A stretch of DNA of 58,694 bases, taken from the NCBI GenBank assembly GCA_963601915.1, contig CAVCGL010000013.1:1-58694 (forward strand), written 5' to 3'. This document shows positions 1 through 7,098 of the stretch, piece after piece. This stretch comes from Butyricicoccus_A sp963601915 (GTDB taxonomy: Bacteria > Bacillota > Clostridia > Oscillospirales > Butyricicoccaceae). Below the pieces are notes generated by a model, which was not told where the DNA came from, did not search any database, and saw only the letters and a list, made by a program, of their open reading frames with translations. The first letter of the stretch is position 1. Each line of letters opens with the position of its first letter. Made by a program: the position numbers and the translations under genes.

Positions 1-108
1 ATTGTGATGAGGGTACACCCGTTCCCATTCCGAACACGGTAGTTAAGCTCATTTACGCTGACAATACTTGGCTGGCGACGGCCTGGGAAGATAGGACGAT
101 GCCTACAC
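1..108 (+). rRNA. rrf: 5S ribosomal RNA, 5' end outside window
   Basis: The universal 5S core is visible (CCCGTTCCCATTCCGAACAC followed by AGTTAAGC), and roughly the first ten bases lie before the window. The 3' end is placed just before the terminator hairpin. This marks the end of an rRNA operon transcribed into the window. Confidence 0.95.
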
Positions 109-113
109 AAAGC

Positions 114-146
114 AAGACCGGAATCCGAAAGGGTTCTGGTCTTTTT
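114..146 (+). terminator. Rho-independent terminator of the rRNA operon
   Basis: A stem of AAGACCGGAATCC against GGGTTCTGGTCTT with a GAAA loop, including G-U pairs, is followed by a T-run. It lies directly after the 5S. Confidence 0.85.
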
Positions 147-177
147 CGTTTTGGAGAGATGATGTCGCATCATCTCT

Positions 178-420
178 CTATTTTATTTCTACATCCAGCG
201 TATTAAATTCTTCTGTATCAAAAAATTCTGCGAGCGTCATGCCGAGACCATCGCAGATTAACTTGATCGTGATAATTTTGGGACTTTGACTTTTTCCGTA
301 TAAAATATTTTTGATGCTGGATGGCGGCATGGCACACACCATAGAAAGTTTGTAAATCGACATGTCATGCTCATGCAGAAGCTGTAAAATTCGGTTTTTG
401 ATTGCAGAATTTAAGTCCAT
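178..420 (-). CDS. Small XRE/Cro-C1 helix-turn-helix regulator
   Basis: An 80-residue protein that is essentially a single Cro/C1-type HTH domain, with recognition-helix region MPPSSIKNILYG and the C-terminal motif ICDGLGMTLAEFF. The ATG at 420 is preferred over the longer frame because AAGGGAG lies nine bases upstream of it. It is a paralogue of the 80-residue regulator at 38043-38285, with which it shares ICDGLGMT and EFF. It diverges from a strong promoter (460-488) holding two direct repeats, so autorepression and control of the divergent transcript are likely. The physiological target is not known. Confidence 0.85.
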   Translation of the reverse strand: MDLNSAIKNRILQLLHEHDMSIYKLSMVCAMPPSSIKNILYGKSQSPKIITIKLICDGLGMTLAEFFDTEEFNTLDVEIK

Positions 421-459
421 AGTATCACACTCCCTTGTAATCATTGTAGAAAGAAAGTA

Positions 460-488
460 TTGACAAATAGGGCTAAGTTTGATACTAT
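460..488 (+). promoter_or_regulatory. Strong sigma-A promoter with two direct-repeat operators
   Basis: TTGACA (460-465), a 17-bp spacer and TACTAT (483-488). The decamer ATAGGGCTAA occurs at 467-476 inside the spacer and again at 487-496 at the start site, exactly 20 bp apart (two helical turns). This is a classical repressor-operator layout, and the divergent XRE protein is the obvious candidate to bind it. Confidence 0.7.
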
Positions 489-494
489 AGGGCT

Positions 495-577
495 AAAGAT
501 AGCCTATCCGGGGGATTTGGGATGATACTATGGAAAGGCTTTTTTTCAAGCGAGATGGTAATTGCCATCTCGCTTTT
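495..577 (+). ncRNA. Short leader/small RNA with two possible terminator hairpins
   Basis: Transcription from the 460-488 promoter would meet a first hairpin (AGCCTATCC near 501 with GGAAAGGCT near 532, one mismatch) followed by seven T, then the hairpin at 549-577. The 5' end can alternatively pair internally (ATAGGGCTA with TAGCCTAT). It ends before the separate tyrA promoter, so it is a short independent transcript or attenuated leader. No known riboswitch class was recognised. Confidence 0.45.
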
Positions 578-605
578 AGTATGTTTTAACAATTTTACAC
601 TTTAA
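522..605 (+). CDS. Possible 27-residue hydrophobic mini-protein
   Basis: An ATG at 522 opens a 27-codon frame with a polar start (MILWKGFFSSE) and a hydrophobic middle (MVIAISLLVCF), ending at TAA 603-605. The only ribosome-site-like sequence is a weak GGGGG/TTGGG. The hairpin at 549-577 lies inside the frame, so full translation would require readthrough. It resembles small membrane toxins only in size and hydrophobicity. Weakly supported. Confidence 0.2.
   Translation: MILWKGFFSSEMVIAISLLVCFNNFTL
549..577 (+). terminator. Rho-independent terminator
   Basis: A perfect 10-bp stem (AGCGAGATGG / CCATCTCGCT) with a six-base loop, followed by TTTT. Confidence 0.75.
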
Positions 606-617
606 ACAACAAAAGTA

Positions 618-646
618 TTGACTTCCTTTTTTTCTCTTGATACAAT
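618..646 (+). promoter_or_regulatory. Promoter of tyrA
   Basis: TTGACT, a 17-bp spacer and TACAAT, with the expected start site about 30 bp before the tyrA ATG. Confidence 0.7.
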
Positions 647-682
647 AGAACGGTACTCAAAAGATAAAGAAGGGTTCTGTAT

Positions 683-1519
683 ATGAAAAAAACAATTGCC
701 ATTGTTGGCTTGGGACTGATTGGCGGTTCTTTTGCCCGTGCATTTAAGAAATATACTGATTATACCGTCATTGGCTTTAACCGCACGCGAAGCACAGCGG
801 AAAAGGCATTGGCGGATGGCGCGATTGATGCCATCGGTACGCCGGAAGACTTGAAAGATGTAGATGTTGTGCTGCTGTCTATGTATCCGAAGGTTTCCTG
901 TGATTTTGTAGAAGAGCACATTGAGGCGTTTAAGCCGGGCTGTATCATCACGGATGACTGCGGCATTAAAAGTTATCTGGTTGAGCGTTTGACGCCGCTG
1001 TGTCAGGCTCACGGGCTGTATTTTGTCGGTGGACATCCTATGGCAGGCAGAGAAGTGTCCGGTTATAAGGCATCCGATGCAGATTTATATAAAGGGGCGA
1101 GTATGCTGCTTGTTCCGACAGAGGCATCGACGCCGGAGATTGTCAAGCAGGTCAAAGCGATGTTTTCACAGATTGGTTTTGGTCAGCTCGTCATCACAAC
1201 ACCGGAACATCATGACCGTATGATTGCCTATACTTCCCAGCTGTGTCATGTCGTGTCCAGTGCGTATATCAAGAGTCCATCGGAATTGGAGCACAAAGGC
1301 TATTCCGGCGGCAGCTATCGGGATTTGACGCGCGTGGCATATCTCAATGAGACGATGTGGACGGAATTATTTATCGAGAATAAACAGGCGCTTGTGCCGG
1401 AAATTGATGAAATCATTCAGCATTTGACGGAATATCGTGATGCGATTGCCGGTGAGGATGCAGATACGCTGTTTCAGCTGCTCAAAGAGGGCAGACAGAG
1501 AAAAGAACAATTCGGTTAA
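683..1519 (+). CDS. tyrA: Prephenate dehydrogenase
   Basis: A 278-residue NAD(P)-dependent dehydrogenase that oxidatively decarboxylates prephenate to 4-hydroxyphenylpyruvate in tyrosine synthesis. The N-terminus carries the Rossmann motif GLGLIGGS (residues 9-16), and the substrate-site motif HPMAGRE follows near residue 117. The all-helical C-terminal dimerisation domain is present and there is no ACT domain, so length is typical of the short monofunctional form. It is a single-gene unit with its own promoter (618-646) and terminator (1526-1559). AAGAAGG precedes the ATG. Confidence 0.93.
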   Translation: MKKTIAIVGLGLIGGSFARAFKKYTDYTVIGFNRTRSTAEKALADGAIDAIGTPEDLKDVDVVLLSMYPKVSCDFVEEHIEAFKPGCIITDDCGIKSYLVERLTPLCQAHGLYFVGGHPMAGREVSGYKASDADLYKGASMLLVPTEASTPEIVKQVKAMFSQIGFGQLVITTPEHHDRMIAYTSQLCHVVSSAYIKSPSELEHKGYSGGSYRDLTRVAYLNETMWTELFIENKQALVPEIDEIIQHLTEYRDAIAGEDADTLFQLLKEGRQRKEQFG

Positions 1520-1525
1520 ACAACA

Positions 1526-1559
1526 AAAGGACGTTCCTAAAAGCAGGAACGTCCTTTTT
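1526..1559 (+). terminator. Terminator of tyrA
   Basis: Stem GGACGTTCCT / AGGAACGTCC followed by TTTTT. Confidence 0.9.
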
Positions 1560-1674
1560 CTATATGATTCATCCGGCTGGAAAATTTCAGAAAGCAGGGG
1601 TGTTATATAGGAGAAAAGGATTATAGGCTTGAAAAAAAGAAGGATAGGTACGGGAAACAGCCGGATGGAATCAG

Positions 1675-1980
1675 CTATAGATAGGGCAATTCTTCTCGAA
1701 AATCCTCGGTGGGATCGGCTTGTTCAAAGTGATAGCCCAATGCCTTGCGCAGACGGCGCTGACCGGAGGAGATCGAACGAGAAACTGCAGAGGGAGAAAT
1801 ACCGAAGATGTCAGCAATTTCTTTTTGCGTCATACCCTCGAGTAAGTTCAGTACGCAAACCTGATACTGGTGACTTGTCAGCGTTTCTGCCATGCATGAT
1901 AAGAGCTGGCGACGCAGCGCCATATCCGTGGCGACTGAATCGTTTCTTTTGTCGTCTGGTTCGAGTTGGGCGAGGGACAT
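1675..1980 (-). CDS. Sigma-70 region 4-like small DNA-binding protein
   Basis: 101 residues. The centre reads LLEGMTQKEIADIFGISPSA followed by VSRSI, a typical sigma region 4/LuxR-type helix-turn-helix. No region 2 is present, so it is not a complete sigma factor. The start at 1980 is chosen because AAAGGAGG lies nine bases upstream. It overlaps the frame 1811-2203 by 170 bases, and its ribosome site lies within that frame. Both genes are probably co-transcribed from the promoter at 2319-2347. Target genes are unknown. Confidence 0.7.
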   Translation of the reverse strand: MSLAQLEPDDKRNDSVATDMALRRQLLSCMAETLTSHQYQVCVLNLLEGMTQKEIADIFGISPSAVSRSISSGQRRLRKALGYHFEQADPTEDFREELPYL

Positions 1981-2203
1981 ATACGACGGCCTCCTTTGAT
2001 TTATCATAATAATGTTCCAGATGAAAGGCAATTTGGCGGTTTTCACATGCCATATCATATAAGGCATTGATTCGATGGCGCAGTTTTCTGCGAACCTCTA
2101 AAGAGATGGTGCGAGAAGCCTGCGATTCAAGCTGTGCAATGCGCCGTTCCAATCGAATGGCGTCCTGCAGATATTCTTGGGACAGCTCCTGCAATGAGCA
2201 CAT
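1811..2203 (-). CDS. Hypothetical coiled-coil protein overlapping the sigma-like gene
   Basis: 130 residues with GAGGTG before the ATG at 2203. Residues 1-70 are a charged helical stretch (LERRIAQLESQ, VRRKLRHRINALYD) that looks like genuine coding sequence. From about residue 75 the frame simply reads the sigma-like gene in another phase and becomes Arg/Lys-rich without clear fold signal. Either a real 170-bp overlap exists, or an ancestral stop near 1980 was lost through a substitution or frameshift. Function unknown. Confidence 0.5.
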   Translation of the reverse strand: MCSLQELSQEYLQDAIRLERRIAQLESQASRTISLEVRRKLRHRINALYDMACENRQIAFHLEHYYDKSKEAVVYVPRPTRTRRQKKRFSRHGYGAASPALIMHGRNADKSPVSGLRTELTRGYDAKRNC

Positions 2204-2318
2204 ATGGCGTCACCTCGCAATTTTGTTCGATTCCTCGATTGATGGGGGATTTTGTAAAACCATGTAGAAATGTTTGGAAATATCGAGAAAACTGCGATAT
2301 TTTCTTTCTTACAATTCC

Positions 2319-2347
2319 ATAATAGGACATGAATCGAAGAAAATCAA
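2319..2347 (-). promoter_or_regulatory. Promoter for the 2203-1675 gene pair
   Basis: On the minus strand, TTGATT (2347-2342), a 17-bp spacer and TATTAT (2324-2319), about 115 bp upstream of the ATG at 2203. Confidence 0.5.
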
Positions 2348-2393
2348 CCTTGAATCCGTCGAAATTATATGATATAATTCTGGAAATTTTCGA

Positions 2394-2430
2394 TAAAAAA
2401 ATCTCCCGATTGCCTATCAATCGGGAGATT
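2394..2430 (-). terminator. Terminator of the cobW operon
   Basis: Stem ATCTCCCGATTG / CAATCGGGAGAT with a five-base loop and, on the minus strand, a run of T. It lies just after the stop at 2445. Confidence 0.85.
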
Positions 2431-2444
2431 CAAAAATATCAATC

Positions 2445-3389
2445 TTATTTTACATAGCAGATGTCGTCGTCCGGCTTCTTGGCAGGCTCCAGAGACTTGA
2501 CATACAGAACCGGGCCCATGCCCTGATATTCCGGGAAGAACTCGTGCTTGACCTCTGCGGTGATGGTGTACCAGTCGCGGTCCTTGAGCTTGGCGGCGGA
2601 AGAATGCTTGCACACAACAGCGGCAAAAGAAATATCTTCTGCACAGCAGGTCATGACAAAGCGGCCAGCGGCAAAATTATTTTTGCCCATGCCGTTCGGA
2701 CGATAGGTCTGGCACAGGAAACGCACGGTATGACCCGCATACTTTTCCGGATGCTCCATCGCATCGAAATACCACATCGCATAGTCTGCATCGGAAATAT
2801 CTACGATGTCCTTGGAGAGATCCAGATTGGCTTCCAGGGACTCCTGATAGACTTCGCTTTTGCCGTCCGGATAATCCATAAAGATGTCAGCGCGGCGGTT
2901 AATCATGCGGACACGACGGTTTTTGATGATGTCCTTGGTGTTGGTATCACAGCGGTTAAACACGATCATGTCGGTCATTTGCAGCATCGGGAACATAAAG
3001 CCGCCCATGTTCTGGAAATAATTATCAAAAGTGCGGGCATCCACGGTCGTGACGGTCTGATAGACAATCCAGCCCTTCGGGAAGGTGTCCGGCGCCAAAT
3101 CAGCCAGCTTCCACATGCCGTTCCATTCGACGATGACGCGTTCCGGCTTGTATTTCCGGCTGCATTCCTCTAAGAACATGCGGTTGAAGTCTTCCTGATC
3201 TTCAATGGTCTTGACAACGCAGTTGGAATCCATCAGCAGGCCGTAATCAAACTCGGTTTCGCCGTCCTCGCACACGATCATCAAGGTCTTTTCGCCTTCG
3301 GAAAAATTCGGATCGCGCAGGATAGACTCGATAAAGGTTGTCTTACCGCTGTCTAGAAAGCCGGTAAAGAAATATACAGGAATTTCCAC
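2445..3389 (-). CDS. CobW-type GTPase fused to a YcgQ/DUF1980-like C-terminal domain
   Basis: 314 residues. An N-terminal G3E-family GTPase with P-loop GFLDSGKTT is followed from about residue 205 by a domain containing GRFVMTCCAED and VKHEFFPEYQGMGP, which resembles the C-terminal domain of TIGR03943/YcgQ proteins. The CxCC metal motif usual in CobW/ZNG GTPases is absent, so it may be a partner rather than the metal-binding chaperone. The GTG at 3389 is chosen because AAGGAGG lies seven bases upstream and overlaps the stop of the preceding gene, indicating translational coupling. The role is probably metal transfer coupled to GTP hydrolysis; the target protein is unknown. Confidence 0.75.
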   Translation of the reverse strand: MEIPVYFFTGFLDSGKTTFIESILRDPNFSEGEKTLMIVCEDGETEFDYGLLMDSNCVVKTIEDQEDFNRMFLEECSRKYKPERVIVEWNGMWKLADLAPDTFPKGWIVYQTVTTVDARTFDNYFQNMGGFMFPMLQMTDMIVFNRCDTNTKDIIKNRRVRMINRRADIFMDYPDGKSEVYQESLEANLDLSKDIVDISDADYAMWYFDAMEHPEKYAGHTVRFLCQTYRPNGMGKNNFAAGRFVMTCCAEDISFAAVVCKHSSAAKLKDRDWYTITAEVKHEFFPEYQGMGPVLYVKSLEPAKKPDDDICYVK

Positions 3390-3401
3390 AGACAATCCTC
3401 C

Positions 3402-4607
3402 TTATGCAAACAGTTCAGCCAGCGCGTCTTCCTTGATGCCGGAACCGATGACGCACAGACGGCCGGTATAATCGGCAGCGCCGTGACGCAGCTCAATTTC
3501 ACCCGGAACCATATCAAAGTGCAGCCAAGTGCCGTCCTGCTCCGGAACGATGCCCTTTGCACGCAGAACAATGCCGTACAGCTCCTGATCGTCCAACTGA
3601 TTCAGGCGGGCACGCAGATCCTCTTCTGTGTACTTGCGCGCGGTCTCAATGCCCCAGCTGGTAAATACTTCATCGGCATCATGGCCGTGGTGATGATGAC
3701 CGCAGGAGCAAACGCCGTTTTCATCGTAATGATGCTCATGATGATGTTCATGTTCGTGCTCATGCTCGTCATGCTCGTGGTGATGGTGATGACCACAGGA
3801 GCATGACGAGCCGTCGTGATGATGGTGCTCGTGTTCATGCTCATGCTCGTGCTCATCATGGTCGTGATGGTGTTCATGTTCGTGCTCATGCTCATCATGA
3901 TCGTGGTGATGATGATGGCCGCAGGAACAGGTCTCGCCGTCATGATGATGGTGGTGATGATGCTCCTCATGCTCGTACAGCTCAGCGGCATCCAGCAGGG
4001 CCTTGTGGCCATCTGCACACATGACATCGTAAATCTGCTCGCCGGTCAGCTCATCCCACGGTGTGGTGATGATGCTGGTGTTTTCGCCGCAGTGCTCACG
4101 AACCAGCTTGAGTGCCTCATCCAGACGCTTTTCGCTGACGTTCTGGGTACGACTCAGCACGATGGTGCCAGCGCTCTCCAGCTGATTGACATAGAACTCA
4201 CCGAAGTTCTTGATATACATGCGGCACTTGGAAGCGTCGCATACGGTGGTCATGCAGCCCATCTCTACTTCGCCTTCGCGCAGAACCGGCTGTACGGCTG
4301 CGGCAACATCCGACAGCTTGCCGACGCCGGACGGCTCGATGATGATGCGATCCGGTGCGTACTGGCTCAGCACATCGCCCAGTGCCTTTTCAAAGTCACC
4401 GACCAGTGTGCAGCAGATGCAGCCGGAATTCATTTCGTTGATCTGAATGCCGGAGTCCTTCAGGAAACCGCCGTCGATGCCGATTTCGCCGAACTCATTC
4501 TCAATCAGAACGACCTTCTGACCCTTGAGCGGACCTTCCAGCAGCTTGCGAATCAAAGTGGTCTTACCGGCGCCTAAAAAGCCGGAAATAATGTCGATTT
4601 TCGTCAT
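3402..4607 (-). CDS. CobW/ZNG-type GTPase with large His-rich metal-binding insert
   Basis: 401 residues. G3E GTPase with P-loop SGFLGAGKTT, the conserved metal motif CICC (NSGCICCT), and a C-terminal CobW domain. Between them, about residues 212-309, lies a low-complexity segment with roughly 48 histidines, arranged as His/Asp/Glu blocks with three CSCGHHHH modules. Family members insert Zn2+, Co2+ or Ni2+ into client metalloproteins, and the insert probably stores or buffers Zn2+. The ATG at 4607 has AGAAGG eight bases upstream and is preferred to the GTG at 4616. First gene of a two-gene operon, divergent from the DUF308/ArsR pair. Confidence 0.88.
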   Translation of the reverse strand: MTKIDIISGFLGAGKTTLIRKLLEGPLKGQKVVLIENEFGEIGIDGGFLKDSGIQINEMNSGCICCTLVGDFEKALGDVLSQYAPDRIIIEPSGVGKLSDVAAAVQPVLREGEVEMGCMTTVCDASKCRMYIKNFGEFYVNQLESAGTIVLSRTQNVSEKRLDEALKLVREHCGENTSIITTPWDELTGEQIYDVMCADGHKALLDAAELYEHEEHHHHHHHDGETCSCGHHHHHDHDEHEHEHEHHHDHDEHEHEHEHEHHHHDGSSCSCGHHHHHEHDEHEHEHEHHHEHHYDENGVCSCGHHHHGHDADEVFTSWGIETARKYTEEDLRARLNQLDDQELYGIVLRAKGIVPEQDGTWLHFDMVPGEIELRHGAADYTGRLCVIGSGIKEDALAELFA

Positions 4608-4763
4608 ATCAAACACCTTCTATAAGATATAGTTTACAAGGGAACCAAAGCCAAAGGCTTTCTAAGCTATCGTACACCAAAACAGGAGAGTTTTCAAGAG
4701 TTTCTGATGTAAAAGAACCATGAACACAGGGGAATCAACCAAAATAGGGGAAAACCGGAAACA

Positions 4764-4792
4764 TTGACATTGCGGGCGAGATACCGTACAAT
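4764..4792 (+). promoter_or_regulatory. Promoter of the DUF308-arsR operon
   Basis: TTGACA (4764-4769), 17-bp spacer, TACAAT (4787-4792). The interval to the divergent cobW start (4607) would also hold any operator shared by both units. Confidence 0.75.
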
Positions 4793-4842
4793 GAAAACAG
4801 AAATACATGCGGAGAACCACCCCGCAGGGAGGCTGAAACACT

Positions 4843-5484
4843 ATGTTTGAAACATTCCGCAGCATTCGGTTTCATCTGCTGCTGGCAGCGCTTGGCTATA
4901 TTGCTGTCGGTGCTGTGATGCTGTTTATCCCCGATCAGTTTTTGGCAGTCGTTTGCTATGTCATCGGCGCGCTGCTCATTGCCTACGGTGTCATTGGTAT
5001 GCTGATGTGCTGGAAAGACCGGACGATTCGCATCGTAAAAATTTTCATTGGGATTCTGGCGATTGCCGTTGGCATTTTTGTCATCGCACAGCCCAAAGCA
5101 TTCAGCGCGGTTTTGCCGATTATCTTTGGCTTGATTTTGCTGCTTGACGGCGTGCTCAATCTGCGGCACGGCATCGGACTCAAAAAATTCGGCGATCCGG
5201 GCTATCTTTCGGTTATTATTGTCGGCGTTATCACGGTAGTATTCAGTGCAATTATTCTCATGCATCCGTATGGCACGGCGAAATTCACGCTGCGCCTCAT
5301 CGGTATTGCGCTGATTTACAGCGGTATCTCGGACTTGTTGGTTCTGTATCGCATGAATCACGCGCGCCTGATTTATGAGCGAGATAACCCGCCGGAGCCG
5401 AAGAAAAAGGGACAAAAGCAGAAAAAGACCAAAATCATCGATGTACACGCCCATCCGGTCGATGATGACGACGAGGGGGAATGA
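4843..5484 (+). CDS. DUF308/HdeD-like multi-pass membrane protein
   Basis: 213 residues with about six hydrophobic segments (for example LLLAALGYIAVGAVMLFIP and IVGVITVVFSAIILM), matching the HdeD/DUF308 fold. A cytoplasmic C-terminal tail is rich in Lys, then ends VHAHPVDDDDEGE, a His/Asp-rich stretch that could bind metal. GGGAGG lies nine bases before the ATG. It is followed within three bases by the ArsR gene, so the two are co-transcribed. The specific function is unknown. Confidence 0.75.
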   Translation: MFETFRSIRFHLLLAALGYIAVGAVMLFIPDQFLAVVCYVIGALLIAYGVIGMLMCWKDRTIRIVKIFIGILAIAVGIFVIAQPKAFSAVLPIIFGLILLLDGVLNLRHGIGLKKFGDPGYLSVIIVGVITVVFSAIILMHPYGTAKFTLRLIGIALIYSGISDLLVLYRMNHARLIYERDNPPEPKKKGQKQKKTKIIDVHAHPVDDDDEGE

Positions 5485-5487
5485 GCG

Positions 5488-5841
5488 GTGCATCTGGATA
5501 AAGAAGAATTGGAACACATGCCGCAGGGAACCGATGTGTTTTCCCTGAGCGATCAGGTGCCGACAGAGGAAGAGCTGTACGATCTGGCGGAGCTGTTCAA
5601 GGTGTTCGGTGACTCCACGCGCATCAAAATCTTGTATGTGCTCGTGGAGAGCGACATGAGCGTGGGAGATATTGCACAGGCACTCAATATGACGCAGAGC
5701 TCCATTTCCCATCAGCTGCGCGTGCTCAAGCAGAGCCGTCTGGTTCGCTTCCGCCGCGAGGGAAAGAACATTGTGTACTCGCTGGCAGATGACCATGTGC
5801 ACACGATTATGAGCCAAGGCTTAGAGCATCTGGAAGAATGA
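5488..5841 (+). CDS. ArsR/SmtB-family metal sensor, CzrA-like zinc site
   Basis: 117 residues, winged helix with recognition helix MTQSSISHQLRVLKQ. The last helix carries D101-x-H103 and H114-x-x-E117, the exact spacing of the alpha-5 zinc ligands of CzrA/SmtB (D-H-H-H), with the final His replaced by Glu. This suggests Zn2+/Co2+-dependent derepression. Start is GTG 5488 with GAGGGGG eight bases upstream, overlapping the end of the DUF308 gene. Placement beside the CobW pair suggests that it controls one or both divergent operons. Confidence 0.88.
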   Translation: MHLDKEELEHMPQGTDVFSLSDQVPTEEELYDLAELFKVFGDSTRIKILYVLVESDMSVGDIAQALNMTQSSISHQLRVLKQSRLVRFRREGKNIVYSLADDHVHTIMSQGLEHLEE

Positions 5842-5852
5842 CAAAAATAAGC

Positions 5853-5879
5853 AAAACGCCGCTGAAAAGCGGCGTTTTA
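5853..5879 (+). terminator. Terminator of the DUF308-arsR operon
   Basis: Stem AAAACGCCGCT / AGCGGCGTTTT with a GAAA loop and T-run. Confidence 0.9.
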
Positions 5880-5991
5880 CTATATATATGGTATGGAAAG
5901 ACAGTATGCAATGCTTTGTTATTTTTAGTATACATCTTGCGTGCATTCTTGTCAATCATTCCGTGCATTTTTTGTCAAACGGGCGGGAGCC

Positions 5992-7098
5992 TTACGTTCC
6001 GTCGCCGCCAGCCTTGACCTTAATCCAAAGCTCGGACAGTCTCTGACGCAAAAATTCATTGTCGTGGAAGATCTCGTCCTTGTCGTAGCCGACGCGCGGG
6101 GTGTATGCCTCGTTGCCGTCAAACAGCTCACCGGAAGCGGTCAGGTCGTTGGAGACCTCCTTGTTCGGCGAGGTGTAGCCGAACTCCTCGGCATTGGCGT
6201 ATGCCGGATCATATGAGATCATGTAGTTGATAAACTTGTTTGCCAAGTCCGGATTGGAGGCATTTTTCGGAATGACCATGGCATCACTCCAGATATTCGT
6301 GCCCTGATTCGGGCAATAGTAGCCCATATCCGGATTTTCCGACAGAATATACGCGGCGTCGCCGCTGTAGACCTGGCCAATGTCCTTGACGCCGTTTACC
6401 ATGTTGTCGATGATTTCATCGGTGACATAGACCGGCTTCATGGTGTTATTGACCTTGCACAGCCACTTGTACGCGGCATCGATTTCCTTTTCGTCGTTGG
6501 TGTTCATCGAGTAGCCCAGCGCCTTGAACGCCATCATAAAGGAATCGCGCTCGGAGTCGTAAATATAAATGCGGTTGTTGTATTTCTGATCCAGCAGGAT
6601 ATTCCAGCCTTCTTTGTCCAAGTCGTCCTTGGAAACCGTCTTTTTGTTGTACACCAGACCGACAGTGCCCCAGAAGTACGGAATGGAATACTCGTTGTTC
6701 GGGTCGAAATCCATACCGGTGCAGGCGGAATCCAGCTGGTCAAAATTCGTGATGACGCTGCGGTCGATTTTTTGCAGCCGGTTTTCCTTCATTAGACGCT
6801 CGATCATATAGTCGGACGGAATGAGCAAATCGTAGGAATCACCGGAGCTGACCTTGGTGTACATCATCTCGTTGGAATCAAAATTTTCCATGATGACGTG
6901 GCAGCCGTACTCGTTTTCAAAATCCGAGATGACAGAGTCCGAGATATATTCGCCCGGCAGATAGATTTTCAGTGTGTTGGAATTGCCGGAAGATTTGTTG
7001 GTGCCGTCAAAGTCTGTGCCGGGACCGCCGCAGCCGGTCAGGGCACCGGCGAGCACGGCACCTGCACAGCAGGCGGCGAGCAGTTGTTTCAGCTTCAT
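5992..7098 (-). CDS. potD: Spermidine/putrescine-binding lipoprotein
   Basis: 368 residues. A lipoprotein signal peptide (LLAACCAGAVLAGALTGCG) has its lipobox Cys at residue 23. The mature part matches PotD-type solute-binding proteins (LKIYLPGEYISDSVI, PYFWGTVGLVYNKK, INYMISYDPAYANAEEFGY). It captures polyamines outside the cell and delivers them to PotBC. Last gene of the operon; its start overlaps the potC stop by four bases. No clear terminator follows. Confidence 0.93.
   Translation of the reverse strand: MKLKQLLAACCAGAVLAGALTGCGGPGTDFDGTNKSSGNSNTLKIYLPGEYISDSVISDFENEYGCHVIMENFDSNEMMYTKVSSGDSYDLLIPSDYMIERLMKENRLQKIDRSVITNFDQLDSACTGMDFDPNNEYSIPYFWGTVGLVYNKKTVSKDDLDKEGWNILLDQKYNNRIYIYDSERDSFMMAFKALGYSMNTNDEKEIDAAYKWLCKVNNTMKPVYVTDEIIDNMVNGVKDIGQVYSGDAAYILSENPDMGYYCPNQGTNIWSDAMVIPKNASNPDLANKFINYMISYDPAYANAEEFGYTSPNKEVSNDLTASGELFDGNEAYTPRVGYDKDEIFHDNEFLRQRLSELWIKVKAGGDGT

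Noticed and set aside
495..577. T-box or preQ1-type riboswitch controlling tyrA
   Set aside because: No T-box specifier/GGTGG element or preQ1 pseudoknot is visible, and tyrA has its own promoter downstream of the terminator.
2350..2378. Plus-strand TTGAAT-17-TATAAT promoter match
   Set aside because: It points into the cobW terminator with no gene or U-tract terminator on that strand. It is probably a chance match in AT-rich sequence, although an antisense transcript cannot be excluded.
3700..3975. Short GTG/ATG-rich tandem DNA that might be taken for a CRISPR or minisatellite
   Set aside because: It encodes the His/Asp/Glu-rich insert of the CobW protein. There are no unique spacers between repeats.
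4735..5817. A 360-codon minus-strand frame across DUF308 and arsR
   Set aside because: The plus strand holds two recognisable families with ribosome sites, a promoter and a terminator; the antisense frame has none.
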